64,000 nt of DNA from an uncultured Megasphaera sp. (GTDB lineage Bacteria > Bacillota > Negativicutes > Veillonellales > Megasphaeraceae): positions 1 through 64,000 of the forward strand of contig CAKPYN010000003.1 in assembly GCA_934202965.1 (NCBI GenBank). The letters run 5' to 3'. A program made the translations under genes and the position numbers. The notes under the pieces are model-generated. The model ran no database searches. It was not told the origin of the DNA and worked only from the letters and a program-made list of their open reading frames with translations. Below, one piece after another: positions 51,830-60,588 of this stretch. Each line of letters begins with the position of its first letter. The first letter of the stretch is position 1.

Positions 51830-52606
51830 TTATCTGACTCGTTTAGCACCAATATACCGAGAACCCCAGTAGCCACTATTCAAACTATCTACCCGGATAC
51901 CGCCACTGCTCGTCGCACTGATAAAATTGTCATCTCCTACATAAATTCCTGTGTGAGATACACCAGGTTCATAGGTTGTAAAAAATACTAAATCGCCAGG
52001 TATCAATTCGCTTCGAGATACTTTATTACCCAACATATATTGTTCATCTGCCATACGAGGCAAGTTAATACCATTATGTGAAAATACATATTTGGTAAAT
52101 CCAGAACAATCAAAACCAGCTGGCGTATTGCCGCCAAATACATACGGTACGCCTAAATACTTATATGCTGAGGAAACCAGCTGATTGCCTATGCGATCTG
52201 TTCCGGGCAGTGTTTTCCACTTCGTATATTGCGCAGAGGATCCTGCCATTGGACGAGACAGCGTATTACCCATAGACTTAGCCGCTAAAGATTTATTTTT
52301 AGCTTTTGGTGTGTTTTTGGTAAGCATTGTCCGCTGCCCGGTCAGCAAATAATACGTCCAGCCGCCAACATTCCCACTGACTTGAATTTTTCTATCTGCC
52401 TGAAATCTAGCTACTGCTTTCGCTGTATCCTTGGAATATACACCATCCATTTTAACTTTATATCCTAATTTACGAAGCTGTTTTTGAATTAACAGCACAT
52501 TATCACCTTTATTACCTACTGTATAATAACTAGCTGCACCTGCCGGAATCGCTGTTATTGTCAATAAGGCAGCTATACACATGACTTTACTTAGTTTATT
52601 CCACAT
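51830..52606 (-). CDS. NlpC/P60 endopeptidase with peptidoglycan-binding domain
   Basis: Start set at MWNKLSKVMCIAALL behind GAGAGGAG. The 258-aa protein has a signal peptide cut near PAGAA, a PG_binding_1 domain (28-90: GNKGDNVLLIQKQLRKLGYKV), and an NlpC/P60 domain from about 140. Catalytic Cys167 lies in FDCSGF and His218 in VSHTGIYVGD; the third polar position, often His, is Ser230 here (NFISATSSGG), as in some Firmicutes relatives. It hydrolyses gamma-D-Glu-diaminopimelate-type bonds in the wall. The gene has its own terminator. Confidence 0.92.
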   Translation of the reverse strand: MWNKLSKVMCIAALLTITAIPAGAASYYTVGNKGDNVLLIQKQLRKLGYKVKMDGVYSKDTAKAVARFQADRKIQVSGNVGGWTYYLLTGQRTMLTKNTPKAKNKSLAAKSMGNTLSRPMAGSSAQYTKWKTLPGTDRIGNQLVSSAYKYLGVPYVFGGNTPAGFDCSGFTKYVFSHNGINLPRMADEQYMLGNKVSRSELIPGDLVFFTTYEPGVSHTGIYVGDDNFISATSSGGIRVDSLNSGYWGSRYIGAKRVR

Positions 52607-52655
52607 AAAAGCTCCTCTCTGTCTTTGTATCCATCGTACTGCATAAAACAATGAC

Positions 52656-53612
52656 TTATTTCTGTTTTGTGCCTAATTCTGCTTTTAACCAATACAAAGG
52701 CCTATTTTTCACTTCTTCAAAAATACGTCCGATATATTCGCCCATAATGCCAATAAAAATGAGCTGCAATCCGCCAAGAAGACAAACGATCACCATTGTC
52801 GTCGTCCATCCCGGTGCTGCTTCTCCCATGAATTTACAATATAGTACATGTATAATCATCAGAATACTAAAGATACCGCTTAGGAGTCCCGTATAAAATG
52901 ATATGCGAAGGGGAAGCTGTGAATACGCCATAATTCCATCTAAAGCAAAACGAAGCATTTTTCTCATGGAAAATTTAGATTTTCCAGCAAATCGCTTGGG
53001 TGCAACAAAGGAAATGGTCGCTTGCGTATATCCAATATCTCCCATCATGCCACGAATAAAGCGATCATGTTCATGGAACAACTTAAACGTTTCTAATACT
53101 TTCTTATCAATAAGGCGAAAATCAGAACCGCCGGGTACAATGTGAACAGGAGATACGGCATTCAAAATGATATAATACCATTTTGACGTCTGTCGTTTGA
53201 TAAATCCCGCATCATCTGTAGATTCACGCACCGTTTGTACTACATCAGCACCTCCCAGCCATTTTTGAACTAAGCTGGGAATCATAGCCGGAGGATGCTG
53301 CAAGTCACCATCCATCGTAATGACCGCATCACCACAAGCATGATCCATCCCACACGTAATGGCTAACTGATGTCCAAAATTACGAGCCAAAATTAATGCC
53401 CGAATATGCGAATCCTGCTGGGTCAACCGACTTAACATCAGCGGCGTCTGATCTTTAGATCCATCATCGACAAAAATAATTTCGTATTCCATGTCCAAGG
53501 TCTTCATTGCCTTGGTCGCTTCTTCATAAAATTTTTCAATATTGGGTTGTTCATTATATACAGGAACAACGATTGACAGCATCTTTTTTCTTTGCAAATT
53601 CTGCATGTCCAT
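52656..53612 (-). CDS. GT2 glycosyltransferase, undecaprenyl-phosphate type (GtrB/DPM1-like)
   Basis: The 318-aa protein has a GT-A domain beginning LSIVVPVYNEQPNIEKFYEE, acidic FVDDGSKDQTP, DGDLQHPP (DxD-type metal site) and GGSDFRLIDKKV. Two C-terminal membrane helices (LPLRISFYTGLLSGIFSILMI; VIVCLLGGLQLIFIGIMGEYIGRIFEEVKNRP) complete the GtrB/ArnC/YkoT pattern. Such enzymes load a sugar onto undecaprenyl phosphate for later transfer outside. A second possible start is Met11. Monocistronic, with no flippase or acceptor gene nearby. Confidence 0.9.
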   Translation of the reverse strand: MDMQNLQRKKMLSIVVPVYNEQPNIEKFYEEATKAMKTLDMEYEIIFVDDGSKDQTPLMLSRLTQQDSHIRALILARNFGHQLAITCGMDHACGDAVITMDGDLQHPPAMIPSLVQKWLGGADVVQTVRESTDDAGFIKRQTSKWYYIILNAVSPVHIVPGGSDFRLIDKKVLETFKLFHEHDRFIRGMMGDIGYTQATISFVAPKRFAGKSKFSMRKMLRFALDGIMAYSQLPLRISFYTGLLSGIFSILMIIHVLYCKFMGEAAPGWTTTMVIVCLLGGLQLIFIGIMGEYIGRIFEEVKNRPLYWLKAELGTKQK

Positions 53613-53648
53613 TACAATTATACCATCCTAACATTTTTACTGTCAAAA

Positions 53649-54014
53649 TCACGCACACGGGCCTTCTATTTTATTATTTTCTTCTTCATCTTGTGATGCG
53701 CTTTGCAAAAATTTTTCTATTTCTTCTTGTGACGTATATCCGATCATACGTCGCAGTGGTTCGCCGTCTTTAAAAAACAGTAACGTCGGTACTGCCATAA
53801 TATCATATTTTTCAGCAATCTCTTGCCGAACATCGACATTAATACATACGACATGTACCGTCGATGCCATTTTTTCAGCAATATTTTCAATTTCTGACCG
53901 TATCATTTTGCACGGCCCACACCACGATGCCCAAAAATATGCCATGACAATACCTTTTTTATGCAAAACCTGCAATGAAAAATCAGCATCACTTTCTATG
54001 GAAACAACTGCCAT
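53649..54014 (-). CDS. trxA: Thioredoxin
   Basis: The 121-aa protein has the active site FWASWCGPCKMI (C32, C35), the cis-Pro loop MAVPTLLFFKDGEPLRRMIGY and a slightly extended acidic C-terminus (QDEEENNKIEGPCA) with one additional Cys. It reduces protein disulphides in the cytoplasm. GGAGGT precedes the ATG. No thioredoxin reductase gene lies in the window. It starts about 120 nt past the engB terminator. Confidence 0.92.
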   Translation of the reverse strand: MAVVSIESDADFSLQVLHKKGIVMAYFWASWCGPCKMIRSEIENIAEKMASTVHVVCINVDVRQEIAEKYDIMAVPTLLFFKDGEPLRRMIGYTSQEEIEKFLQSASQDEEENNKIEGPCA

Positions 54015-54128
54015 ATTTATGTTCTACCTCCTATGGTCAGCTAAATACACCAAGCTTATTATAGCAAAAGTACGCTTTTTTTTCCAGTATTTGCCCAAAA
54101 TCATCAGTTAGTGCTTACAAAAGCTAAA

Positions 54129-54169
54129 AAAATCACTCCGTATACACAAGCTGTATACGGAGTGATTTT
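54129..54169 (-). terminator. Terminator after engB
   Basis: A perfect 15-bp stem (54132-54146 with 54152-54166), extended by A/T pairs, is followed on the minus strand by seven Ts. It lies just after the engB stop codon. Confidence 0.92.
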
Positions 54170-54172
54170 ATT

Positions 54173-54802
54173 TTATTTTTCCGCCAATGCATTCCATATA
54201 TGAGAAAGCAGTGTATTTCGACCATCTTTTTTTAGGGAAGAATACGCAACTGCTCCATATACAGATGGAAATATTTTATTCAGTTGGGCAATATTTTTTC
54301 GTTTTTCATTGGAAGACAATTTATCTGCCTTGGTTCCAACAATTTGTATATGCACGCCCTGACGAGAAAGCCATTCATACGCCTGGCAGTCAATGGACAG
54401 GCCGGGATGGCGCAAATCAATGAGCAAGCAAAGCAAAATTAAATGTGGAGACTGTGTAACATATTCTCCAATAAAGTCACTCCACATTTGCTTTTTCTTG
54501 CCACCGGTTCTAGCAAAACCATATCCCGGCAAATCAATAAGAAAGAACGGTTTTCGTTCTTCCCTTTCCTCACCTCGGCTGCGCAGCATTGACTGAAAAT
54601 AGTTAATGGTCTGGGTTTTCCCTGGCTCGCCGCTGACGCGAGCTAAATTACGCTGATTGCACAACGAATTAATTAAACTGGATTTTCCCACATTAGACCG
54701 GCCTAAAAAAGCGATTTCCGGCAATCCATCTGCAGGATATTGCTCGGCTCGCACAGCGGATGCAACGTATTTCGCATTGATAATCTGCAGTTCCTGTGGC
54801 AT
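54173..54802 (-). CDS. engB: Ribosome biogenesis GTPase EngB/YsxC
   Basis: The 209-aa TrmE-Era-EngA-EngB GTPase has G1 GRSNVGKSSLIN, the G2/switch I region PGKTQTINYF, G3 IDLPGYGFA, and G4 TKADKLS. It works in 50S subunit assembly. The start codon overlaps the lon stop (TAATG), so the two are coupled; the lon-engB order is the standard Firmicutes arrangement. Confidence 0.96.
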   Translation of the reverse strand: MPQELQIINAKYVASAVRAEQYPADGLPEIAFLGRSNVGKSSLINSLCNQRNLARVSGEPGKTQTINYFQSMLRSRGEEREERKPFFLIDLPGYGFARTGGKKKQMWSDFIGEYVTQSPHLILLCLLIDLRHPGLSIDCQAYEWLSRQGVHIQIVGTKADKLSSNEKRKNIAQLNKIFPSVYGAVAYSSLKKDGRNTLLSHIWNALAEK

Positions 54803-57117
54803 TATGCATTCACCAGTGCCTGAGCCAGCACTTCATCCATATGGTGTACAAAGACAAATTCTACATCATCTTTTACAGACTGCGGTACATCTACCATATC
54901 CCGTTTATTTTTTTCTGGTAAGAGAATTTTTTTAATGCCTGCGCGATGGGCTGCAATAACTTTTTCCTTGACACCGCCAATCGGAAGAACTGTGCCACGT
55001 AATGTAATTTCTCCCGTCATGGCTACATCATGACGAACCGGTTTCCCCGTCAATGCTGATACCAACGCCGTAGCCATGGTAATGCCTGCAGACGGTCCAT
55101 CTTTAGGAATAGCACCTTCAGGAAGATGGATATGGAAATCATACTGTGTATAAAAATCTTCCGGCAGCCCCAATGCCTTTGCCCGGCTGCGAATATACGT
55201 AACTCCGGCTTCTGCCGATTCTTTCATGACGTCGCCAAGCTGACCGGTTAACATCAAATGACCTTTACCTTTGACTGCAACAGCTTCCGTTTCCAACACT
55301 TCGCCGCCTACTTGCGTCCAAGCAAGCCCCGTTACAAGTCCTATTTCGTCTTCTTTATTTAGCTGAGTCGGTAAGAACTTAATGGGTCCCAGCAAGGTTG
55401 CTAAATTTTTTACGGAAACAGTCATCGGTTTTTCTGTATTCAATAATAGAGATGTTCCGATTTTACGACATACGGCACCGATAGTCTTTTCCAGCGTACG
55501 TACACCGGATTCTCTCGTATATCCTTGAATAATTGTTTTCAACACAGCATCAGAGAAGCGTGCTTGACTTCCCTTTAAACCATTTTCCTTGAGTTGTTTG
55601 GGAACCAAATACTGTTTAGCAATTTGTACTTTTTCTTCTTCTGTGTAGCTAGTAAAATCAATGATTTCCATACGATCCAAAAGAGGCCGCGGAATATCCC
55701 CAATTACGTTAGCAGTCGTAATCCAAAACACTTTTGACAAATCAAAGGGTAGTTCCAAAAAATGGTCACTAAATGTACTATTTTGTTCCGGATCCAATAC
55801 TTCCAACAAAGCGGCAGATGGATCTCCTCGCATATCGGAAGTCATTTTATCTACTTCATCAAGAAGAAATACGGGATTCTTGACGCCAGCCTGTTTCATT
55901 CCGGAAAGAATTCGACCTGGCAATGCACCGATGTAGGTACGACGATGGCCCCTAATTTCAGCTTCGTCCCGTACGCCGCCTAAGGAAACACGAACATATT
56001 TACGATTCATTGCTCTGGCAATAGAACGGGCAATACTCGTCTTACCTGTTCCCGGAGGACCTACAAAGCAAAGAATAGGGCCTTTTAAACTATGTGTCAG
56101 TTGTTTGACTGCCAAATATTCAATGATTCGTTCTTTAACTTTTTTCAAACCGTAATGGTCTTCATCCAAAACCTTTTGTGCTTCATTCAAATCGAGGCGA
56201 TCTCTAGTTTCTTTTTTCCAAGGCAAAGCCAATGCCCAGTCTAAATACGTACGTATAATAGCTGATTCTGCCATCATCGGCGGCATAGAATCCAAGCGAT
56301 CTACTTCTTTCAGCAGGGCTTCTTCTATCTTTTTCGTCAGCTTCATTTTGCAGATTTTTTCCCGCAGCTCCTGCATTTCTGTGTCTTTATCGACTTTGTC
56401 ACCTAATTCTTCATGAATAGCTTTAATCTTTTCACGCAGATAGTATTCTTTTTGCTGCTGGTCAAGTTTTCCCCGAACTTCCGTATTTAATTTGGATTCA
56501 AGTGCAGTAATTTCTAGTTCCGTGTCCAACAAAGCTGAAATTCGTTCCAAGCGTGCTTTTATATCAATGGTTTCCAAAATCTGCTGACGCACAACGATGC
56601 GAATCGGCAGCTGCGAAGCGATATAATCTGCCAGTACACCCGGTTCTTCTATTCCCTTCGCTTTTTCTTGTATTTCTTCACTATTGCGGAGGTTATCCAA
56701 CCAGCTAAGAACGCGTTTTAAGAGAACGCGCCGCATGGCTTCCTCATGAATAGTATCCGTACTTACTTCAGTGGCTTTTACACAAGCAACTTCTAAATAC
56801 TCTTCTTTTTCAGAAAATCCCTGCAGCTGCACACGAGATATTCCGTCTACGAGAATACGGATTAATCCGCCAGGTAAACGGAGCAGCTGCTGTACCTTGA
56901 CGAGCGTACCCATTTGATATACGTCATCAAACCCCGGATTTTCCACTTCTTCATCAACTTGAGTCGAAACGACTAACATGCGGTCATGTTCCATGGCATA
57001 ATCGACAGCTGCCAATGATTTATCCCGACCTATATCAATATGGCTGACTAGTTTCGGATAAACAACAATACCCCGCAAGGGAATGAAGGGTACTGCTAAA
57101 ATTGCGTTTTCATCCAT
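54802..57117 (-). CDS. lon: ATP-dependent protease Lon
   Basis: Start set at MDENAILAVPFIPL behind AAGGTG. The 771-aa protein has the N-terminal substrate domain (FIPLRGIVVYPKLVSHIDIGR), a coiled linker, an AAA+ domain (FVGPPGTGKTSIA; FLLDEVDKM), and a protease domain with Ser in PKDGPSAGIT and Lys in the AHRAGIKKI segment. It degrades misfolded and regulatory proteins. It lies downstream of clpX, separated by a strong terminator, so it needs its own promoter in the 20-80 bp before it or read-through. Confidence 0.97.
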   Translation of the reverse strand: MDENAILAVPFIPLRGIVVYPKLVSHIDIGRDKSLAAVDYAMEHDRMLVVSTQVDEEVENPGFDDVYQMGTLVKVQQLLRLPGGLIRILVDGISRVQLQGFSEKEEYLEVACVKATEVSTDTIHEEAMRRVLLKRVLSWLDNLRNSEEIQEKAKGIEEPGVLADYIASQLPIRIVVRQQILETIDIKARLERISALLDTELEITALESKLNTEVRGKLDQQQKEYYLREKIKAIHEELGDKVDKDTEMQELREKICKMKLTKKIEEALLKEVDRLDSMPPMMAESAIIRTYLDWALALPWKKETRDRLDLNEAQKVLDEDHYGLKKVKERIIEYLAVKQLTHSLKGPILCFVGPPGTGKTSIARSIARAMNRKYVRVSLGGVRDEAEIRGHRRTYIGALPGRILSGMKQAGVKNPVFLLDEVDKMTSDMRGDPSAALLEVLDPEQNSTFSDHFLELPFDLSKVFWITTANVIGDIPRPLLDRMEIIDFTSYTEEEKVQIAKQYLVPKQLKENGLKGSQARFSDAVLKTIIQGYTRESGVRTLEKTIGAVCRKIGTSLLLNTEKPMTVSVKNLATLLGPIKFLPTQLNKEDEIGLVTGLAWTQVGGEVLETEAVAVKGKGHLMLTGQLGDVMKESAEAGVTYIRSRAKALGLPEDFYTQYDFHIHLPEGAIPKDGPSAGITMATALVSALTGKPVRHDVAMTGEITLRGTVLPIGGVKEKVIAAHRAGIKKILLPEKNKRDMVDVPQSVKDDVEFVFVHHMDEVLAQALVNA

Positions 57118-57144
57118 AGTATTCACCTTCTTTAATCTAAAAAT

Positions 57145-57177
57145 AAAACTCATTTCTGGCGAGGAGAAATGAGTTTT
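57145..57177 (-). terminator. Terminator after clpX
   Basis: A perfect 13-bp stem (AAAACTCATTTCT with its complement) with a 7-base loop, flanked by T-rich sequence on the minus strand, lies just after the clpX stop and immediately before the lon ribosome site. Confidence 0.85.
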
Positions 57178-57197
57178 ATTGTTTTATATCCTTCTTC

Positions 57198-58424
57198 TTA
57201 TTTCAATACCAGTTCAGGTTCCGTTCCCTTTGTGACACAGTCTTCGGTAACGATACACTGTTTTACATCCGTACGGCTTGGTACATCAAACATAACATTC
57301 AGCATAATGCGTTCAATGATAGAGCGAAGACCACGAGCACCTGTATTGCGGCGCAATGCTTCTTTAGCAATCGCCTGCAAGGCTTCCGGTGTAAATGTCA
57401 GCTCTACATGATCCATATCCATCATTTTCTGATACTGTTTGACTAATGCATTCTTCGGCTCTGTCAAGATATGTATCATGGCTTCTTCATCCAGTGGGTT
57501 TAATGTAACCAACACAGGAAGACGACCAATCAATTCTGGAATCAGACCGAACTTTTGCAAGTCTGTCGGAATGATTTCCTTAAGCAGCGTTTCCATGGAT
57601 TGTTCTGTTTTGGAATGAATATCAGCACCAAATCCCATGTTTTTATCCGTTGTCCGGTTCAAAATGGTTTTATCTATACCGTCAAAGGCACCGCCGCAAA
57701 TGAACAGAATATTAGTCGTATCAATTTGCAGCATTTCTTGGTGCGGATGCTTCCGGCCGCCCTGAGGCGGTACGCCGGCTACAGTTCCTTCCAATATTTT
57801 CAGTAAAGCCTGTTGTACACCTTCCCCAGATACATCCCGTGTAATAGACGGATTTTCTGATTTTCGGGCAATTTTATCAATTTCATCAATATAAACGATA
57901 CCGCGTTCTGCCTTGGCAATATCGTAATCTGCTGCCTGAATCAACTTAAGCAAACAGTTTTCTACGTCTTCGCCTACATATCCAGCTTCAGTCAAACTCG
58001 TCGCATCAGCGATCGCAAAAGGAACATCGAGCAGACGAGCCAATGTCTGAGCCAACAATGTTTTACCACTGCCAGTAGGACCAACCATGATGATGTTCGA
58101 TTTCTGCAATTCTACATCTTCTACGACACTATTTGTCTGCAGCCGTTTGTAATGATTATAGACAGCGACAGATAATGTCTTTTTTGCTGCTTCCTGACCA
58201 ATGACGTATTCATCCAGCGTTTCTTTTATCTGACGCGGTGTTGGCAGTTCTTTCAATTGGAATTCAGAAGAAGCCGTTTCCTGCTTTTCTTCTTCCATAA
58301 TATGTTCTGCTACAGCAACGCATTCATCACAAATATACACGCCCGGACCGGCAATCAGTTTTTGTACTTCGCTTTGTGGACGGCCGCAAAAACTGCATCT
58401 TGGTTCATCATTTCTATCTTTCAC
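57198..58424 (-). CDS. clpX: ATP-dependent Clp protease ATPase subunit ClpX
   Basis: The 408-aa protein has the N-terminal zinc finger (C10, C13, C32, C35), AAA+ Walker A (GPTGSGKTLLAQTLA), Walker B (GIVYIDEIDKIARK), pore loop AGYVGEDVE and ClpP-binding IGF-like loop (the LGF-type region near residue 260). It unfolds substrates for ClpP. It starts 24 nt after clpP, giving the common tig-clpP-clpX order, all on the minus strand. Confidence 0.97.
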   Translation of the reverse strand: MKDRNDEPRCSFCGRPQSEVQKLIAGPGVYICDECVAVAEHIMEEEKQETASSEFQLKELPTPRQIKETLDEYVIGQEAAKKTLSVAVYNHYKRLQTNSVVEDVELQKSNIIMVGPTGSGKTLLAQTLARLLDVPFAIADATSLTEAGYVGEDVENCLLKLIQAADYDIAKAERGIVYIDEIDKIARKSENPSITRDVSGEGVQQALLKILEGTVAGVPPQGGRKHPHQEMLQIDTTNILFICGGAFDGIDKTILNRTTDKNMGFGADIHSKTEQSMETLLKEIIPTDLQKFGLIPELIGRLPVLVTLNPLDEEAMIHILTEPKNALVKQYQKMMDMDHVELTFTPEALQAIAKEALRRNTGARGLRSIIERIMLNVMFDVPSRTDVKQCIVTEDCVTKGTEPELVLK

Positions 58425-58448
58425 TACGTCTTCCTCCTGTCCTTCCTA

Positions 58449-59045
58449 TCATTTCGCGTCGTGAGGACGGATGAGAATTTCATCAATAAGGCCATATGCT
58501 TTTGCTTCTTCTGCTGTCATGAAATTATCCCGTTCCGTATCTTTTTGGATGACATCCAATGGCTGTCCCGTATGCGCTGACAAGATACCATTTAATTCTT
58601 TACGCATACGCAAAATTTCACGGGCATGAATTTCAATTTCTGTAGCCTGACCTTGTACACCGCCTAAAGGCTGATGAATCATTACTTGTGAATGAGGAAG
58701 GGCAAACCGTTTTCCCTTTGCACCGGAAGTCAGCAGCACGGAAGCCATGCTGGCTGCAGAACCAATACAAATCGTCGATACGTCAGGTTTTATGTACTGC
58801 ATCGTATCGTAAATAGCCATACCGGCAGTAACGACACCGCCGGGGCTATTGATATATAGATGAATATCCTTGTCAGGATCCTCTGCTTCTAAAAACAAGA
58901 GTTGCGCTGTAACGATATTCGCTACGGTATCATCAATGGCGCCGCCTAAAAAGACGATACGGTCTTTGAGCAAACGGGAATAAATATCGTAGCTTCGTTC
59001 CCCTTGTGCCGTTTGTTCTACGACAATAGGAACATACATACTCAT
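58449..59045 (-). CDS. clpP: ATP-dependent Clp protease proteolytic subunit
   Basis: Start set at MSMYVPIVVEQTAQGERSYD, with GGAGGTG 7 nt upstream; a GTG three codons earlier overlaps that site. The 198-aa serine protease has S99 in GSAASMAS, H124 in VMIHQPLGG and the Asp in the DTERDNFM segment. A single clpP is seen in the window. It lies between tig and clpX. Confidence 0.97.
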   Translation of the reverse strand: MSMYVPIVVEQTAQGERSYDIYSRLLKDRIVFLGGAIDDTVANIVTAQLLFLEAEDPDKDIHLYINSPGGVVTAGMAIYDTMQYIKPDVSTICIGSAASMASVLLTSGAKGKRFALPHSQVMIHQPLGGVQGQATEIEIHAREILRMRKELNGILSAHTGQPLDVIQKDTERDNFMTAEEAKAYGLIDEILIRPHDAK

Positions 59046-59063
59046 AACAAACACCTCCGGAGA

Positions 59064-60416
59064 TTACGCTTCCGGTTTTTCTTCAGCCTTTACCTGTTCT
59101 ACTTTAGGTTCGTCAGCTTTTTCATTTGTGTCAACAGCATTTTTCAAGATAAAGCTTGCTGCTTTTTTACGGCCAACAGACTGAACAAGCATCGGAACGC
59201 GATGTTCTTTCATAATAATTTTGTATACTTCTTTAGGATCAGCACCGAAATTCTGAGCCATTGTAATGATTTCAGCCTGTAAATCAATATCTTTTACTTC
59301 AATATTTTCAGCTTTAGCAATGGCTTCCAAAACGAGATCCATTTTAACGTTTTCTTTAGCCGGTTCAGCATATTGTTCTTTCAATTTGTCCATATCCTGA
59401 CCCATGTATTTGAGGTAGTCATCAATATTCATGCGCTGTGTTTCCAATTTCATGGAAAGTTCTTCGATCATTTGATCGATTTTATCGTCAATCATGACCT
59501 GCGGAATATCTACTTCTGCATTATTTACGGCTGTTTTAAGAATTTCAGCGTTGTATTTTTCCAAAGCCTGGAACGATGCTTTAGATTCCAAACGTTTGCG
59601 GATATCTGCTTTTAATTCATCAACACTGTCAAATTTGCCTGCTTCTTTAGCAAATTCGTCGTTGATAGCCGGTAATTCGCTGCGTTTTACATCATTAATT
59701 TTAACAGCAAATACAGCTTCTTTGCCAGCCAAAGATTTTTCAAAGTAATCTTCCGGGAATGTTACCTTAACGTCTTTTTCATCGCCTGCTTTGCAGCCAA
59801 TCAACTGATCTTCAAAGCCCGGGATAAAGCTGCCGGAACCAATCTGAAGCGGATAGGATTTGCCTTCGCCGCCTTCAAATGCTACACCATCAACCGTGCC
59901 TTTGAAGTCGATAACAGCAAAATCATCTTTTGCAATTTCAGTGCCTTCTGGTGCAACTACCATTTTAGCATGCTGTTTCTGAAGGTTAGCTAATTCTTTG
60001 GATACATCTTCATCGCTGACAGCAACTTCGTCTTTAGCTGCTTTAATGCCTTTGTATTCGCCGAGTTTTACTTCCGGTTTTTTAGTAATCGTTGCTTCAA
60101 ATACAATGTCTTTACCTTTTTCATCGCAAATGACTTTGATTTCTGGTTCTGTTACAGGAACAATATTTTTTTCCTGTAATGCATCGCTGTATGCTTTATT
60201 GGCAATTGCTTCAAAAACTTCCTGTTTGACAGCATCTTTGCCTAAGAAGCTTTCCAACACCATGCGCGGTGCTTTGCCTTTACGGAAGCCCGGGATGTTT
60301 ACTTTACCTGCCAAATTTTTGCATGCTGCTGCAGCTGCTTTGGAAGCATCCTTTGCAGGTACTTCAATGTGCAGGGTTACTTTGTGTTGGTCTACTTCAT
60401 TAACTGTTACGTTCAT
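59064..60416 (-). CDS. tig: Trigger factor
   Basis: Start set at MNVTVNEVDQHKVTLHI. The 450-aa ribosome-associated chaperone has the ribosome-binding signature near residues 42-53 (IPGFRKGKAPRMVLESF), an FKBP-type prolyl isomerase domain (DFAVIDFKGTVDGVAFEGGEGKSYPLQIGSGSFIPGFEDQL), and the helical substrate-binding C-terminal domain, with an acidic tail (EKADEPKVEQVKAEEKPEA). It folds nascent proteins. It is the first gene of tig-clpP-clpX, with a promoter about 70 nt upstream. Confidence 0.97.
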   Translation of the reverse strand: MNVTVNEVDQHKVTLHIEVPAKDASKAAAAACKNLAGKVNIPGFRKGKAPRMVLESFLGKDAVKQEVFEAIANKAYSDALQEKNIVPVTEPEIKVICDEKGKDIVFEATITKKPEVKLGEYKGIKAAKDEVAVSDEDVSKELANLQKQHAKMVVAPEGTEIAKDDFAVIDFKGTVDGVAFEGGEGKSYPLQIGSGSFIPGFEDQLIGCKAGDEKDVKVTFPEDYFEKSLAGKEAVFAVKINDVKRSELPAINDEFAKEAGKFDSVDELKADIRKRLESKASFQALEKYNAEILKTAVNNAEVDIPQVMIDDKIDQMIEELSMKLETQRMNIDDYLKYMGQDMDKLKEQYAEPAKENVKMDLVLEAIAKAENIEVKDIDLQAEIITMAQNFGADPKEVYKIIMKEHRVPMLVQSVGRKKAASFILKNAVDTNEKADEPKVEQVKAEEKPEA

Positions 60417-60482
60417 TCTAAGTATGTCCTCCTTATGGGCCACAGCCCTAAATTATCTCTAAAATACCATATTACGCTCTAC

Positions 60483-60511
60483 ATCATACCACAAGTTTAC
60501 ATATTTTACAA
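60483..60511 (-). promoter_or_regulatory. Promoter of tig-clpP-clpX
   Basis: On the minus strand TTGTAA (60511-60506), a 17-bp spacer and TATGAT (60488-60483) lie about 67 nt before the tig start. A GGAGG site precedes the ATG by 11 nt. Confidence 0.7.
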
Positions 60512-60536
60512 TAAATATTTAACATTGCAGCTGGGT

Positions 60537-60567
60537 AAAAAAACGACTTCCGAAGAAGCCGTTTTCT
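60537..60567 (-). terminator. Terminator after pheT
   Basis: A hairpin (AAAACG-x-CTTC with GAAG-x-CGTTTT) followed on the minus strand by seven Ts lies 22 nt past the pheT stop and before the tig promoter. Confidence 0.85.
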
Positions 60568-60588
60568 TAGGTGCTGATAAATTCCGTT